Shown piece after piece: positions 19,940-28,419 of a stretch of 64,000 nucleotides of DNA. Where the stretch lies: assembly GCF_009707365.1 (NCBI RefSeq), contig NZ_CP046122.1:3348001-3412000 (forward strand). Reading direction: 5' to 3'. Positions within the stretch are counted from its first letter, which is position 1. Every line of letters begins with the position of its first letter. Under the pieces are notes generated by a model. That model made no database searches. It was not told where the DNA came from and was given only the letters and a program-made list of their open reading frames with translations. The position numbers were made by a program, and so were the translations under genes. The DNA comes from Microlunatus sp. Gsoil 973. Lineage in GTDB: Bacteria > Actinomycetota > Actinomycetes > Propionibacteriales > Propionibacteriaceae.

Positions 19940-20686
19940 GGCTGATCCCTCCTCGAGATCGGTGACCCAGGTGCCCTCCTTGGTGGTGAAGGAGGAACGG
20001 ACGTGAACGGGGACGTGCTCGCGGCGGGCGTACTCGACGCAGCGCAGGTGCAGGATCTTCGCGCCGCACGCAGCCATCTCCAGCATTTCCTCGTAACTGA
20101 TCCGCGGGATGCGGCGGGCGCTCGGAGCGATCCGCGGGTCGGCGGTGAAGACCCCGTCGACGTCGGTGTAGATCTCGCAGTAGTCGGCGCCGAGCGACGC
20201 GGCCAGGGCGACCGCGGTCGTGTCGGAACCTCCGCGGCCGATGGTGGTGATGTCCTTGGTGTCCTGGCTGACGCCCTGGAAGCCGGCCACGATCACCACG
20301 TCTCCGGACTCCAGGGCGGACACGATCCGCCCGGGAGTGATGTCGATGATCCGGGCGTTTCCGTGCGTGCCGGTGGTGATCACCCCAGCCTGGGAACCGG
20401 TGAAGGACCGGGCGTTCATGCCCTGATCACCGATTGCCATCGCCAGCAGTGCGGCGCTCATCCGCTCGCCTGCGGTGAGCAGCATGTCCAACTCCCGCGG
20501 TGCGGGCTGCGGCGAGACCTCGAAGGCGATATCCATCAATTCGTCGGTGGTGTCGCCCATCGCGGAGATGACGACGACCACCTCGTGGCCGGCCTGCTTG
20601 GTCGCCGCAATGCGCTTCGCCACCCGCTTGATGCTGTCGGCATCAGCAACTGATGAACCACCAAATTTCTGCACGACCCGAGCCAT
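19421..20686 (-). CDS. lysC: aspartokinase (alpha subunit, with nested beta subunit)
   Basis: 421 aa. [20 protein letters not shown] is the kinase signature, [20 protein letters not shown] the nucleotide and substrate region, followed by two ACT domains from about residue 265 ([39 protein letters not shown]). It catalyses ATP-dependent phosphorylation of aspartate, the first step to lysine, threonine, methionine and diaminopimelate. The ACT layout predicts feedback control by lysine plus threonine. The ATG at 20686 follows AAGGAG. The asd gene is not next to it here. Confidence 0.93.
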   Translation of the reverse strand: MARVVQKFGGSSVADADSIKRVAKRIAATKQAGHEVVVVISAMGDTTDELMDIAFEVSPQPAPRELDMLLTAGERMSAALLAMAIGDQGMNARSFTGSQAGVITTGTHGNARIIDITPGRIVSALESGDVVIVAGFQGVSQDTKDITTIGRGGSDTTAVALAASLGADYCEIYTDVDGVFTADPRIAPSARRIPRISYEEMLEMAACGAKILHLRCVEYARREHVPVHVRSSFTTKEGTWVTDLEEGSAMEQAIISGVAHDRGEAKITITGVPDRIGEAARIFEAISSIEVNIDMIVQNVSAVATGRTDISFTLPKSDGKSAVATLNAIKDEVGFDDILYDDQIGKVSVVGVGMRSHPGVTAKFFAALAEAEVNIEMISTSEIRISVVVDQDDVDRAVRAAHTAFGLDAEEQAVVYAGSGR

Positions 20687-20735
20687 GCCCGCAACTCCTT
20701 TTGTACACCGCGCCCACCTGGGCACAATGCGGGAA

Positions 20736-20765
20736 ATCTTACCGTGTGAGGCTTCGGCCCACGAA
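20736..20765 (-). promoter_or_regulatory. candidate lysC promoter
   Basis: On the minus strand TTCGTG (20760-20765) and TAAGAT (20736-20741) are separated by 18 bp, about 50 bp upstream of the lysC ATG. The -10 is good and the -35 is weak. Confidence 0.4.
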
Positions 20766-20833
20766 TCGCCCGAGAACCCTCGACAACTCTAGACGCCGAC
20801 CTCCTCACCCGGCGATTCCGTCCGCCGGAGTCA

Positions 20834-21223
20834 TCAGGTGCCGGCGTCGCCCACCTCCGCGCTCTCCCAGGTCGACAGGCAGAACGGGTGACCGGCCGGG
20901 TCGGCATAGACGAAGCAGTGATCGGAGTTGGGCTGGAACTCAAAGCGGGTGGCGCCGGCGGCCAGCACGCGGGCGCCGGTCGACTCAAGATCATCGACGA
21001 AGAAGTCGAGATGCATCTGCATCGGTACGGCGCCGTCCGGCCAGTCCGGAGGTCGGAAGTTCTCGACCCGCTGGAACCCGATCTCGGCGTAGGGCCCGGT
21101 GACGACCGCCCAGTGCCGGTTGCCCTTCGCCACGCCGCCGGTGATCTCGGCGTAGAACCGCGCCAGGGCGATGGCGTCGGGTGCGTTCAACGTGGTTCCG
21201 CTGAGCCTGATCGTGTTCGACAT
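20834..21223 (-). CDS. VOC family protein
   Basis: 129 aa from the ATG at 21223 (MSNTIRLSGTTLNAPDAIAL), overlapping the stop of the upstream SRPBCC gene by 4 bp. The glyoxalase-type units are LARFYAEITGG and MQMHLDFFVDDLESTGARVL, with VYADPAGHPFCLSTWE at the end, where GHPFCL is typical of the actinobacterial glyoxalase-like subgroup. It is the third gene of an ArsR-SRPBCC-VOC operon. The substrate is unknown. Confidence 0.85.
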   Translation of the reverse strand: MSNTIRLSGTTLNAPDAIALARFYAEITGGVAKGNRHWAVVTGPYAEIGFQRVENFRPPDWPDGAVPMQMHLDFFVDDLESTGARVLAAGATRFEFQPNSDHCFVYADPAGHPFCLSTWESAEVGDAGT

Positions 21224-21723
21224 CAGTTCACCCCGAGTTGCTGGTAGGCGGGCGTGAGCTCGGTCCATCGGTCATGCCAGACCGACGCGCCGCCGGACAG
21301 CGACCGCGCAAGATCTTCCAGATGCGCCTGCCATCCGGACCCGTAGTAGTGCAGTGAATCCAGGGGCAGCCCGCGCTCTTCGACGACCAGCCGGGTTCGG
21401 GTCACCTCGGCGGTCACCCGCTCCTCGGTCAACCAGGCCTCCATCTGCGTTTCGTCATCTGCCCCGAGTCCCATCGTGAGCAGCAGGTGGTGTGGTGGTT
21501 CGCACACCTCGACGCGGCCGGGTCCGGTCCAGCTGCTGGTGAAGGACGCCCGGATCGTCCCACCGATCCGAAGATCACCGGAGAAGTCTCCGAGCCAGCG
21601 CGCCAGCCGCTCCGGCACGGTGCAGGCCCGCCACAGGTCGGCGATGTCGGTGTCGTAGACGTCCTCGACCCGGACGACCCCGCGGGTCGCGTCCAGCGCC
21701 CGCATCGTTCCGATGATCTTCAT
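21223..21723 (-). CDS. SRPBCC/AHSA1-domain protein
   Basis: 166 aa. ATRGVVRVEDVYDTDIADLW and PERLARWLGDFSGDLRIGG are typical of the activator-of-Hsp90-like START fold in bacteria, and GWQAHLEDLARSL is the C-terminal helix. Such proteins bind hydrophobic ligands and almost always follow an ArsR regulator, as here. Both neighbours overlap by 4 bp, so translation is coupled. Confidence 0.85.
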   Translation of the reverse strand: MKIIGTMRALDATRGVVRVEDVYDTDIADLWRACTVPERLARWLGDFSGDLRIGGTIRASFTSSWTGPGRVEVCEPPHHLLLTMGLGADDETQMEAWLTEERVTAEVTRTRLVVEERGLPLDSLHYYGSGWQAHLEDLARSLSGGASVWHDRWTELTPAYQQLGVN

Positions 21724-22037
21724 TTCCGTGCCTTCTTCCCTCGGGCGATCTCGGTGTGCAGCGCATCGAGCCGGTTCTGCCAGAGTGCGCGATAGTCGTT
21801 CAGCCAGTCGTCGAGGTCGACGAGCGCTTCCGGTCGCAGCGTGTAGATCCGACGCTGCGCATCCTGATGTACGTCGACCAGCCCGGCCTCTCGAAGGACA
21901 CGCAGATGTCGGGACACACCGGGTCGGGCGATCGGAAGGGCGGCTGCGAGTTCACCGGCAGTTGCCGGGTGTTCCCGCAGAATGCCCAGCACCGTGCGCC
22001 GGCTCGGGTCCGCGAGTGCTTGCAGAACCGCATCCAT
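21720..22037 (-). CDS. ArsR-family transcriptional regulator
   Basis: 105 aa winged helix protein. LADPSRRTVLGILREHPATA starts the HTH and PGVSRHLRVLREAGLVDVHQ is the recognition helix. The metal-binding ELCVCDL motif of arsenic sensors is absent, placing it with the ArsR regulators that pair with SRPBCC proteins. It is the first gene of the operon and probably self-regulating. Confidence 0.88.
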   Translation of the reverse strand: MDAVLQALADPSRRTVLGILREHPATAGELAAALPIARPGVSRHLRVLREAGLVDVHQDAQRRIYTLRPEALVDLDDWLNDYRALWQNRLDALHTEIARGKKARK

Positions 22038-22137
22038 GCGGCGAGCGTACCCGATGGGTTACGTACCCGCAACGTTACAAAGCGGTCGCCGGCGGTGCCG
22101 GTCACGGCTTACGGCTGGTTGGCCCGAACCCCCGGGC

Positions 22138-22737
22138 TCAGGCGCTCACGTACCGGCGGCCCTCGAAGGCCCGCCCCAGGGTGACCTCGTCGGCGTACTC
22201 GAGATCACCGCCGACCGGCAGCCCCGACGCCAACCGGCTGACCTTGACACCCATCGGCAGCAACAACCGGCTGAGATAGGTTGCGGTCGCCTCGCCTTCC
22301 AGGTTGGGATCTGTGGCCAGGATCACCTCGGTGACAGTCCCGTCGGCCAACCGCTGACACAGCTCCTTGATCTTGAGATCGCTGGGTCCGATGCCGTCGA
22401 TCGGGCTGATCGCACCACCGAGAACGTGGTAGCGGCCACGGAACTCGCGGGTCCGCTCGATCGCCACCACATCCTTGGACTCCTCGACCACGCAGATCAG
22501 CGCCTCGTCCCGGCGTGGATCCCGGCAGATCCGGCATTGATCATCTTCAGAGACGTTGAAGCAGATCTCGCAGAATTTGACCTTGCTCTTGACCTCGATC
22601 AGGACGTCAGCAAGTTTGCGAATCTCGTCCGGGTCGGCGGCCAGGATGTGAAAGGCGATCCGCTGGGCAGACTTCGGTCCGATACCCGGCAGTCGGCCGA
22701 GTTCGTCGATCAGATCTTGGACCGGACCCTCGTACAC
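22138..22737 (-). CDS. recR: recombination mediator RecR
   Basis: 199 aa, GTG start after [25 protein letters not shown] carries the HhH motif. The C4 zinc finger is [18 protein letters not shown], and the Toprim part is [20 protein letters not shown] with [12 protein letters not shown]. RecR acts with RecF/RecO to load RecA at gaps. It is the last gene of the classic dnaX-ybaB-recR cluster. Confidence 0.95.
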   Translation of the reverse strand: MYEGPVQDLIDELGRLPGIGPKSAQRIAFHILAADPDEIRKLADVLIEVKSKVKFCEICFNVSEDDQCRICRDPRRDEALICVVEESKDVVAIERTREFRGRYHVLGGAISPIDGIGPSDLKIKELCQRLADGTVTEVILATDPNLEGEATATYLSRLLLPMGVKVSRLASGLPVGGDLEYADEVTLGRAFEGRRYVSA

Positions 22738-22790
22738 CTATCGATCTCCCACGTCTGTGAATCCGTACGCCCGCAGCCGGTCGGCGCAGG

Positions 22791-23213
22791 TCAGATGCCG
22801 AGGCCGCCGGCCATAGGGCCGAGCTTGTCCGCTGCGGCCTGCCGCTGTTGATCGGTCGCCGCCCGGACCGCCGCCAGCACCAGATCGGCCAGTGTCTCGG
22901 TGTCCTCTGGATCGGCGGCCTCCGGCTTGATGCTCAGCTCAAGCAGTTCGCCGGTGCCGGAGACCTTGGCAGTCACCAGATCGCCGCCGGAAGTTCCCTC
23001 GAAGACCGCGGCCGCCAACTCCTCCTGCGCCTGCATCAGCTGCTGCTGCATCGCCTGGGCCTGGGCCAGCATTCCCGACAGGTCCATTCCGCCGGCGCCA
23101 CCTCCGGCGAGGGCGCCCAGATCCGGAAGCCCCGGGATGCCCGCCGTCTCGCGCGGATCGTCGGGCCGATTCGGATCGGATCCACTCGGATCGGGCAGGT
23201 GCGGGTCGGACAT
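22791..23213 (-). CDS. YbaB/EbfC nucleoid-associated protein
   Basis: 140 aa from the ATG at 23213, preceded by GGGGAG. The core is LSGMLAQAQAMQQQLMQAQE, followed by VTAKVSGTGELLELSIKPEA, the typical YbaB fold that dimerises and binds DNA. A Pro/Asp/Ser-rich N-terminal extension of about 45 residues is longer than in E. coli YbaB, as often seen in actinobacteria. It lies between dnaX and recR. Confidence 0.9.
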   Translation of the reverse strand: MSDPHLPDPSGSDPNRPDDPRETAGIPGLPDLGALAGGGAGGMDLSGMLAQAQAMQQQLMQAQEELAAAVFEGTSGGDLVTAKVSGTGELLELSIKPEAADPEDTETLADLVLAAVRAATDQQRQAAADKLGPMAGGLGI

Positions 23214-23259
23214 GGATTCTCCCCTTCGGGTGGTGCGACACGTCGCTGAGGGGTCAAGC

Positions 23260-25704
23260 CTATGCGCCCGACTCCTCCTCCGCGATGATCTCGGCGCCGA
23301 GTCGCTGCTGCAGCAACTCCGTGTGCGAAATGCCGGCGTCGTCGAGCACATCGTCGTCCCGGTGCGCGGCGGCGTCCCGGACCTCCCATTCATCGGTCTG
23401 CGGTTCACCCATCCGTCCCGGTGGCACGGCGGCGCCTCGTGGCTGGGGATCGTCGACTGCCCACGGTGGCGGGTCAGCGGGGTCACCCGTCCGCGGCCGG
23501 GCGGTCGGCCCGGCGGCTGGCCCGGAGCCGGCCGGATCGGGAGGAATCGACCGGCCCGCAGACTGGTCCGGTGCTGCTGTCGGCGGCGCCTGCGTCCCCG
23601 CGGGAACATCACCGGTCCATCCCGCGGACACACCGGAAGGCGTCGTGCCGGACGCGGGCGAGCCGGACGGTGCCGTACCGATTGATGCCGAACCCGACGA
23701 ACCGGACGGACCTGACGCGGAGGCGCCACCCCTGTCGGGCGTCGCCGGACCGGACGGTCGGTTTCCCCGGCCGGCCGAGCCGCCGGCACTCGGATCGACC
23801 ATCGTTTCGATCTTGAGGTCCGCACCGATCACCGTGATCAGCGCTTCCCGGAGGACGTCCTCGCTACCACCGCGGCCGAAGCTGTCCCGGGCACCGGCAT
23901 TGGGCATCGCCAGCACCAGCGTGCCGTTGGTCAGATCAGCCAGGTGGGCGTTCTGGCTGAGCAGGATCCAGGTGAACCGGCGGCGGTCCTTGACCTCTTC
24001 CAGAACGTCCGGCCAAAGCCGGCGCAGATCGGTGATGGTGAAGCCCTGTGCGGCCGGCGGGGAGGCCTGCTGGGGAGGTGCCTGACCCGGTGGTGGCTGC
24101 TGCGGTGCAGCCTGCGGCTCCTGGCCGGACGGTGACACAGCGTCGTCGGACCGTGCCGGTTCGGGCGGTGTCTGGGACGCCACGTTGCCCGGCGTCGCCG
24201 GTGTCGGCCAGTCCTCGGCAGCAGGTTCGCGGGATGGGGCGGAAGCCGGTTGCTGACCGGTGGCGGACTGCGGAGCGGCCGGCTCCGGGGTGTGCCCGGC
24301 CGGCTGTTCAGCCGGTTCGCCGCTGCCGGTTGCAGGCTGCGCGGTCTGGGGTTGGGCCGGAGCTGCAGTCGGTGCGGCGGCACCGGTCATGCCGATCCTG
24401 CGTTCCAGCCGGTCCAGCCGGGCATGCACACCGCGGTCGTCGAGATCGGTCCCCGGCAGCAGTACCCGGGCGCACATCAGCTCCAGATGCAGCCGAGGCG
24501 CCGTCGTCCCGCGCATCTCGGTCAACCCTGCGGCGATCACCTCACCGGCTCGGGTGAGCTCGCCGGCGCCGAGCGCCGCGGCCTGGCTGCTGAGCCGCTC
24601 GGCCTGGTCGTCGGCGACGTCGACGAGCCCGGAGGTGAGGGCGTCCGGCACCGCGGCGACGATGACCAGGTCGCGGATGCGGCGGAGCAGGTCCTCGGCG
24701 AACCGCCTGGGGTCCTGGCCGACCTCGATGACCTTGTCCACACACCGGAAGACGCCGCCGGAGTCGCCGGCCGCGAACGCGTCCAGCATCTCGTCCAGCA
24801 GCGAGTCGGGGGTGTAGCCGAGCAGCGCCGCCCCCTGCGCATAGGAGACGCCACGCTCCGATGCGCCGCCGAGAAGTTGATCAAGGACGGACAGCGAGTC
24901 CCGCACCGATCCTGCGCCGGCCCGCACCACCAGAGGCAGCACGCCGTTCTCCACCTCGATCCCCTCGGCGGAACAGAGCTTGGCGAGGTAGTCGGTGAGC
25001 ACTCGGGGCGGCACCAGCCGGAACGGATAGTGATGGGTCCGAGAACGGATGGTCCCGATCACCTTGTCCGGCTCGGTCGTGGCGAAGATGAACTTGACGT
25101 GCGGCGGCGGTTCCTCCACGAGCTTCAGCAACGCGTTGAAGCCGGCCGTGGTGACCATGTGGGCCTCGTCGACGATGTAGATCTTGTAGCGGCTGCTCAC
25201 CGGCGCGAAGAAGGCGCGTTCCCGAAGATCACGGGCGTCGTCGACGCCGCCGTGGCTGGCGGCGTCGATCTCGATCACGTCGATGCTGCCTGGTCCGCCG
25301 GTGGCCAGGTCCCGACAGGACCGGCACTCGCCGCAGGGCTCCGCGACCGGCGCCTTCTCACAGTTGAGGGCGCGGGCCAGGATTCGCGCCGAGGTCGTCT
25401 TGCCGCAGCCGCGCGGGCCGGAGAACAGGTACGCGTGGTTGACTCGGTTGTTGACCAGCGCCCGCTGCAGCGGCTCGGTGACATGCTCCTGGCCGATGAC
25501 GTCGGCGAAGGTGTCCGGACGATAGCGGCGGTACAGCGCCAGGGGTGGCGCAACCGCCGGCGCCGGCGCGGAGTCGAAGAGCGCGTCGGCGCCCGCGGCA
25601 GCCATCGCCTCCGCGCCTCCGCCGAGATCGGCATCAGGGGCGGCGGCTGTCCCACCGATCACCTCGCCGATCGGGCCATCGCTCTCATCCTGCACGGCTG
25701 CCAC
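23260..25704 (-). CDS. dnaX: DNA polymerase III gamma/tau subunit
   Basis: About 814 aa; the first 40 residues are poorly conserved, so the true start could be later than the GTG at 25704. AAA+ clamp-loader motor: LFSGPRGCGKTTSARILARA (Walker A), CEKAPVAEPCGECRSC (zinc module), YIVDEAHMVTT (Walker B), FIFATTEPDKV (SRC region and sensor). Residues about 400-560 and 640-760 are low-complexity Pro, Ala, Gln and Gly segments, separated by a folded piece (ITDLRRLWPDVLEEVKDRRR) resembling the tau polymerase-binding domain. It is divergent from the HAD gene. Confidence 0.93.
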   Translation of the reverse strand: MAAVQDESDGPIGEVIGGTAAAPDADLGGGAEAMAAAGADALFDSAPAPAVAPPLALYRRYRPDTFADVIGQEHVTEPLQRALVNNRVNHAYLFSGPRGCGKTTSARILARALNCEKAPVAEPCGECRSCRDLATGGPGSIDVIEIDAASHGGVDDARDLRERAFFAPVSSRYKIYIVDEAHMVTTAGFNALLKLVEEPPPHVKFIFATTEPDKVIGTIRSRTHHYPFRLVPPRVLTDYLAKLCSAEGIEVENGVLPLVVRAGAGSVRDSLSVLDQLLGGASERGVSYAQGAALLGYTPDSLLDEMLDAFAAGDSGGVFRCVDKVIEVGQDPRRFAEDLLRRIRDLVIVAAVPDALTSGLVDVADDQAERLSSQAAALGAGELTRAGEVIAAGLTEMRGTTAPRLHLELMCARVLLPGTDLDDRGVHARLDRLERRIGMTGAAAPTAAPAQPQTAQPATGSGEPAEQPAGHTPEPAAPQSATGQQPASAPSREPAAEDWPTPATPGNVASQTPPEPARSDDAVSPSGQEPQAAPQQPPPGQAPPQQASPPAAQGFTITDLRRLWPDVLEEVKDRRRFTWILLSQNAHLADLTNGTLVLAMPNAGARDSFGRGGSEDVLREALITVIGADLKIETMVDPSAGGSAGRGNRPSGPATPDRGGASASGPSGSSGSASIGTAPSGSPASGTTPSGVSAGWTGDVPAGTQAPPTAAPDQSAGRSIPPDPAGSGPAAGPTARPRTGDPADPPPWAVDDPQPRGAAVPPGRMGEPQTDEWEVRDAAAHRDDDVLDDAGISHTELLQQRLGAEIIAEEESGA

Positions 25705-25826
25705 CCTAATGGCCTTTCTGCTGCCTCTTCCATCGTCCGGATTCCGTCCTATCAGCCGCCTGGGACAGTGGGCGGCTGATTGATCCGCGGCGACCGTCGC
25801 GGTGAGAAGGCTGGCATCATGCGTCT

Positions 25827-26444
25827 GTGGACAATCCGATCAGCTGGATCCTGTTCGACGCCGACGGCGTCCTGCAAGGGAGCCCGGACGGATGGCGCCA
25901 GACCCTCAGCGGACTGCTCGGCGACGATCCCGATGCGACCATGGAGGAACTCTTCACCCTGGAGGAGAGGCGGGCTCTCACCGGCGGCGACTTCCGGGAC
26001 CTGGTCGTCTCCGTCCTGCGCCGCCATGGGATCGGCAGCGATCCGGAGCGCGTGCTGGACTGCTGGCGGCTGCTCGTGGTCGACCCGTCGATGACCGAAA
26101 GGATTCGCCGGTTGCGGAGCAGCGGCGTCCGGTGCGGCCTGGCCAGCAACCAGCAGAACGTCCGGATCGATCACATGCGTTCGATGCCTGAGTACGTCGG
26201 CCTGTTCGACGCCCAGTTCTACTCGGCGGAGCTGGGACTGGCCAAGCCGGACCCTGCGTTCTTCACCGAGATCGTCCGCCGGCTGGCTGTCGCGCCGGAG
26301 GGGGTCCTGTTCGTCGACGACAAGCAGGACAATGTTGCCGGTGCCCGGGAGGCCGGACTGCAGGCCGAGGTCTTCGCCTTCGACGGCGGGGCGGCCGAAC
26401 TCGACCGGATCCTCGACTGCCACGGCGTCGTGGTGCCGGCCTGA
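25827..26444 (+). CDS. HAD-superfamily phosphatase
   Basis: 205 aa from a GTG with CATCAT ending 6 nt before it, so probably leaderless. Motif I is WILFDADGVLQG (nucleophile Asp and acid Asp), motif II CGLASNQQN, motif III LGLAKPDPAFF (Lys), and motif IV LFVDDKQDNVAGAREAG. It dephosphorylates a small phosphorylated metabolite of unknown identity. It lies between dnaX (divergent) and the SRP RNA gene (opposite strand). Confidence 0.85.
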   Translation: MDNPISWILFDADGVLQGSPDGWRQTLSGLLGDDPDATMEELFTLEERRALTGGDFRDLVVSVLRRHGIGSDPERVLDCWRLLVVDPSMTERIRRLRSSGVRCGLASNQQNVRIDHMRSMPEYVGLFDAQFYSAELGLAKPDPAFFTEIVRRLAVAPEGVLFVDDKQDNVAGAREAGLQAEVFAFDGGAAELDRILDCHGVVVPA

Positions 26445-26478
26445 CCGGCCGCCTGCCGGCACGTCCAGAGGCAGAAGG

Positions 26479-26567
26479 AGCCCCCCGCGTACCCGAAAGA
26501 GCTCGCTTACCCTTGCTGCCTTCCGACCCTGGGGGAGTTAGGCAAGATATCGCCACGCGGGGGACCG
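26479..26567 (-). ncRNA. ffs: small (4.5S-type) signal recognition particle RNA
   Basis: On the minus strand the outer stem CCCCCGCGT pairs with ACGCGGGGG. The tip of the hairpin carries the conserved SRP core AGGGTCGGAAGGCAGCAAGG with the GGAA tetraloop and the internal loops bound by Ffh. The size of about 87-90 nt fits the small bacterial SRP RNA. A -10-like TACACT lies at 26575-26580 on the minus strand. Confidence 0.9.
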
Positions 26568-26670
26568 ACAGCCGAGTGTACGCGATCGGCTGGCCGGTTC
26601 CCAGCCGGAAGTCTGTGACCATCGGTTATCGACCTGACGGTTGCACCGGCCGGTGACGATAATGGGGTCC

Positions 26671-27225
26671 GTGAGTGGTGGTTACCCCGTTCCCCAGCGC
26701 ATCGGCGACGCCGAACGGGACAGGGCTGTGCAGTTCCTGCAGGAACATCATTCCCAGGGCCGGCTCGACCCAACGGAGTTCGACGAGCGGATGACCGCCG
26801 CTCTCCGCGCCAAGACGCAGGCAGACCTGGACCGCCTGTTCACCGACCTGCCCTCGCCCACGCCGCGGTCGCCGGGATCCGACGTTGCCCCGCTCGCCGG
26901 ACAGCCGCCCGCCAGTCAGCCGTCCGCGCCGGCGTCGGTGGTGCCCAAGCGCCTCTGGGGCGCGATCGACATCGTGGTCGGCGCGATCTGGCCGATCACA
27001 CTGCTCGTGCTGTTCGCCCTGCACTGGGACCCCTGGTACCTGATCTTCGTTCCCATCATCGTCAGCTCCATCTGGGGCCGGCGGAAAGCACAGGAGCGGG
27101 CAGACCACGAGCGGATCGAGCGGGCCAACCGGCATCAGCTGGGGCACGAAGGCATGCATGGTGGTGACGGAGCCGAGGACGACGGCACTGACCCTGGCAG
27201 ACCCCGAAACTCCCCTGACCGGTGA
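26671..27225 (+). CDS. DUF1707 membrane protein (first of two)
   Basis: 184 aa from a GTG (VSGGYPVPQRIGDAERDRAV) with GATAAT ending 7 nt before it, so probably leaderless. DUF1707 spans residues 10-60 (RIGDAERDRAVQFL, GRLDPTEFDERMTAALRAKT), followed by a proline-rich linker, two membrane helices (about 100-140) and a charged tail. DUF1707 proteins are abundant in actinobacteria and have no agreed function. The next gene is a paralogue in the same direction. Confidence 0.82.
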   Translation: MSGGYPVPQRIGDAERDRAVQFLQEHHSQGRLDPTEFDERMTAALRAKTQADLDRLFTDLPSPTPRSPGSDVAPLAGQPPASQPSAPASVVPKRLWGAIDIVVGAIWPITLLVLFALHWDPWYLIFVPIIVSSIWGRRKAQERADHERIERANRHQLGHEGMHGGDGAEDDGTDPGRPRNSPDR

Positions 27226-27270
27226 CAATCGCCATGGCCAGACGACCCCTTCAGGCCTGACACTGGATCC

Positions 27271-27807
27271 GTGGGTTCCTCATCTCCGACACCGGGCGCC
27301 GTACGCATCGGCGATCGCGAACGCGACCAGGCGACCGAATGCCTGCGCGAACACATGGCTGCGGGCCGACTCGACGCGACGGAATTCGACCAGCGCATCG
27401 AGGCAGCACTGACCGCCCGCTACGCCGAGGAGTTGCAGCCGCTCTTCGTCGACCTGCCGGCGCCTCGACCCGATCTTCCGACGGTCCGGCGCGAACCGAC
27501 GGCCGGGCCGACCGCGCAGAAACTCGTCGCTGAACCCAAGCCCACCGCCCAGCAGCCGTCTGCGTACAGAGGCCTACGAGCTGCCACGGCGATCATGTGG
27601 GCCGTCGTGATCATCGCCTGTGTCGCCAGCCATTGGCAGCTGTGGTGGCTGCTGTTCATTCCGGTGTTGATGGGAGGCGGCTGCGGCGGGCAGCGCCATC
27701 ACGAGCTTCGTCAGCAGCGCCGGATGGCTGCCCGGCAGATCCGCTGGGACGACCACCGCCAGCGGTTCGACGCGCGGATGCGCCGGCTCGATCACCGGCA
27801 CTGGTGA
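27271..27807 (+). CDS. DUF1707 membrane protein (second of two)
   Basis: 178 aa from a GTG. The DUF1707 region VRIGDRERDQATECLREH..GRLDATEFDQRIEAALTARY is clearly similar to the previous gene. It is followed by LWWLLFIPVLMGGGCGG as a membrane segment and a strongly basic tail with many Arg and His (RWDDHRQRFDARMRRLDHRH). The two genes probably arose by tandem duplication and now differ in their C-terminal parts. Confidence 0.8.
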   Translation: MGSSSPTPGAVRIGDRERDQATECLREHMAAGRLDATEFDQRIEAALTARYAEELQPLFVDLPAPRPDLPTVRREPTAGPTAQKLVAEPKPTAQQPSAYRGLRAATAIMWAVVIIACVASHWQLWWLLFIPVLMGGGCGGQRHHELRQQRRMAARQIRWDDHRQRFDARMRRLDHRHW

Positions 27808-27873
27808 GACTCGCTGGCTGACCTGGTGTCGATTCGCGCCCACCCGCGGTGGACCTGTAACCTCCTCCTGCCG

Positions 27874-27961
27874 GGAGGATTCGCCTAGAGGCCTATGGCG
27901 CTCGCTTGGAAAGCGGGTTGGGTTCACGCCCTCGCGGGTTCGAATCCCGCATCCTCCGCCA
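27874..27961 (+). tRNA. tRNA-Ser (anticodon GGA)
   Basis: The acceptor stem GGAGGAT pairs with ATCCTCC. The anticodon loop CTTGGAAAG gives GGA, reading UCC and UCU. A long class II variable arm follows, then the T-arm GCGGGTTCGAATCCCGC, discriminator G and an encoded CCA at 27959-27961. Confidence 0.95.
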
Positions 27962-28044
27962 CGAAGACCGCACCAGCGATGCCGGCCGGTGGCCGCCGGA
28001 CTGGGATTCAGCTGGTCCCGCTGGGATGAAAAGTTCGGCCGCTT

Positions 28045-28260
28045 TCAGCTGTCTGGCCCGGGCTGAGCCGCTTGATCGATTCGGCCCGACTGGTCGACCT
28101 GCGGAGTGCCCAGAACGCCCGACGTCTCCTCCTTGAACTCCTTGATCGCCCGGCCGGCGCTCTTTCCGAGCCCGGCCAGTCGGGTCCCGCCGAACAGCAG
28201 CAGTGCCACCACAACGATCATCCCCACTGCCCAGGGGCTGTCGATCATCAGCGCAGTCAT
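28045..28260 (-). CDS. tatA: Sec-independent translocase TatA/E-type protein
   Basis: 71 aa. A single N-terminal helix (WAVGMIVVVALLLFGGTRLA) is followed at once by the amphipathic helix GLGKSAGRAIKEFKEET and an acidic tail, the TatA layout including the FG hinge. It would form the pore of the twin-arginine system. The start may be the ATG at 28260 or 28245. tatB and tatC are not nearby, which is usual for actinobacterial tatA copies. Confidence 0.88.
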   Translation of the reverse strand: MTALMIDSPWAVGMIVVVALLLFGGTRLAGLGKSAGRAIKEFKEETSGVLGTPQVDQSGRIDQAAQPGPDS

Positions 28261-28419
28261 GCGCCGAGCCTAGGCCGCCGACCAGGATCGGAAAGCCGTC
28301 ATGTTCGGTCGCTCGCCGGTCCCCCGGCCGTCCCTCTCAGGATCGGCACGCAGTCTGTGGTGGGACTGAGCCCTGCTCGCCACGGAGCAGGCGTAGATCA
28401 CGTTCCGGGTGAGGGCCGA

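Noticed and set aside
22791-23825. N-terminal extension of the YbaB frame to 344 aa
   Set aside because: The extra part overlaps dnaX out of frame and is Arg/Pro-rich; a proper ribosome binding site precedes the ATG at 23213.
24000-24400. Pro/Gln/Ala-rich repetitive stretch that could look like a mobile or repeat element
   Set aside because: It is the in-frame low-complexity linker of the dnaX product, common in actinobacterial tau subunits.
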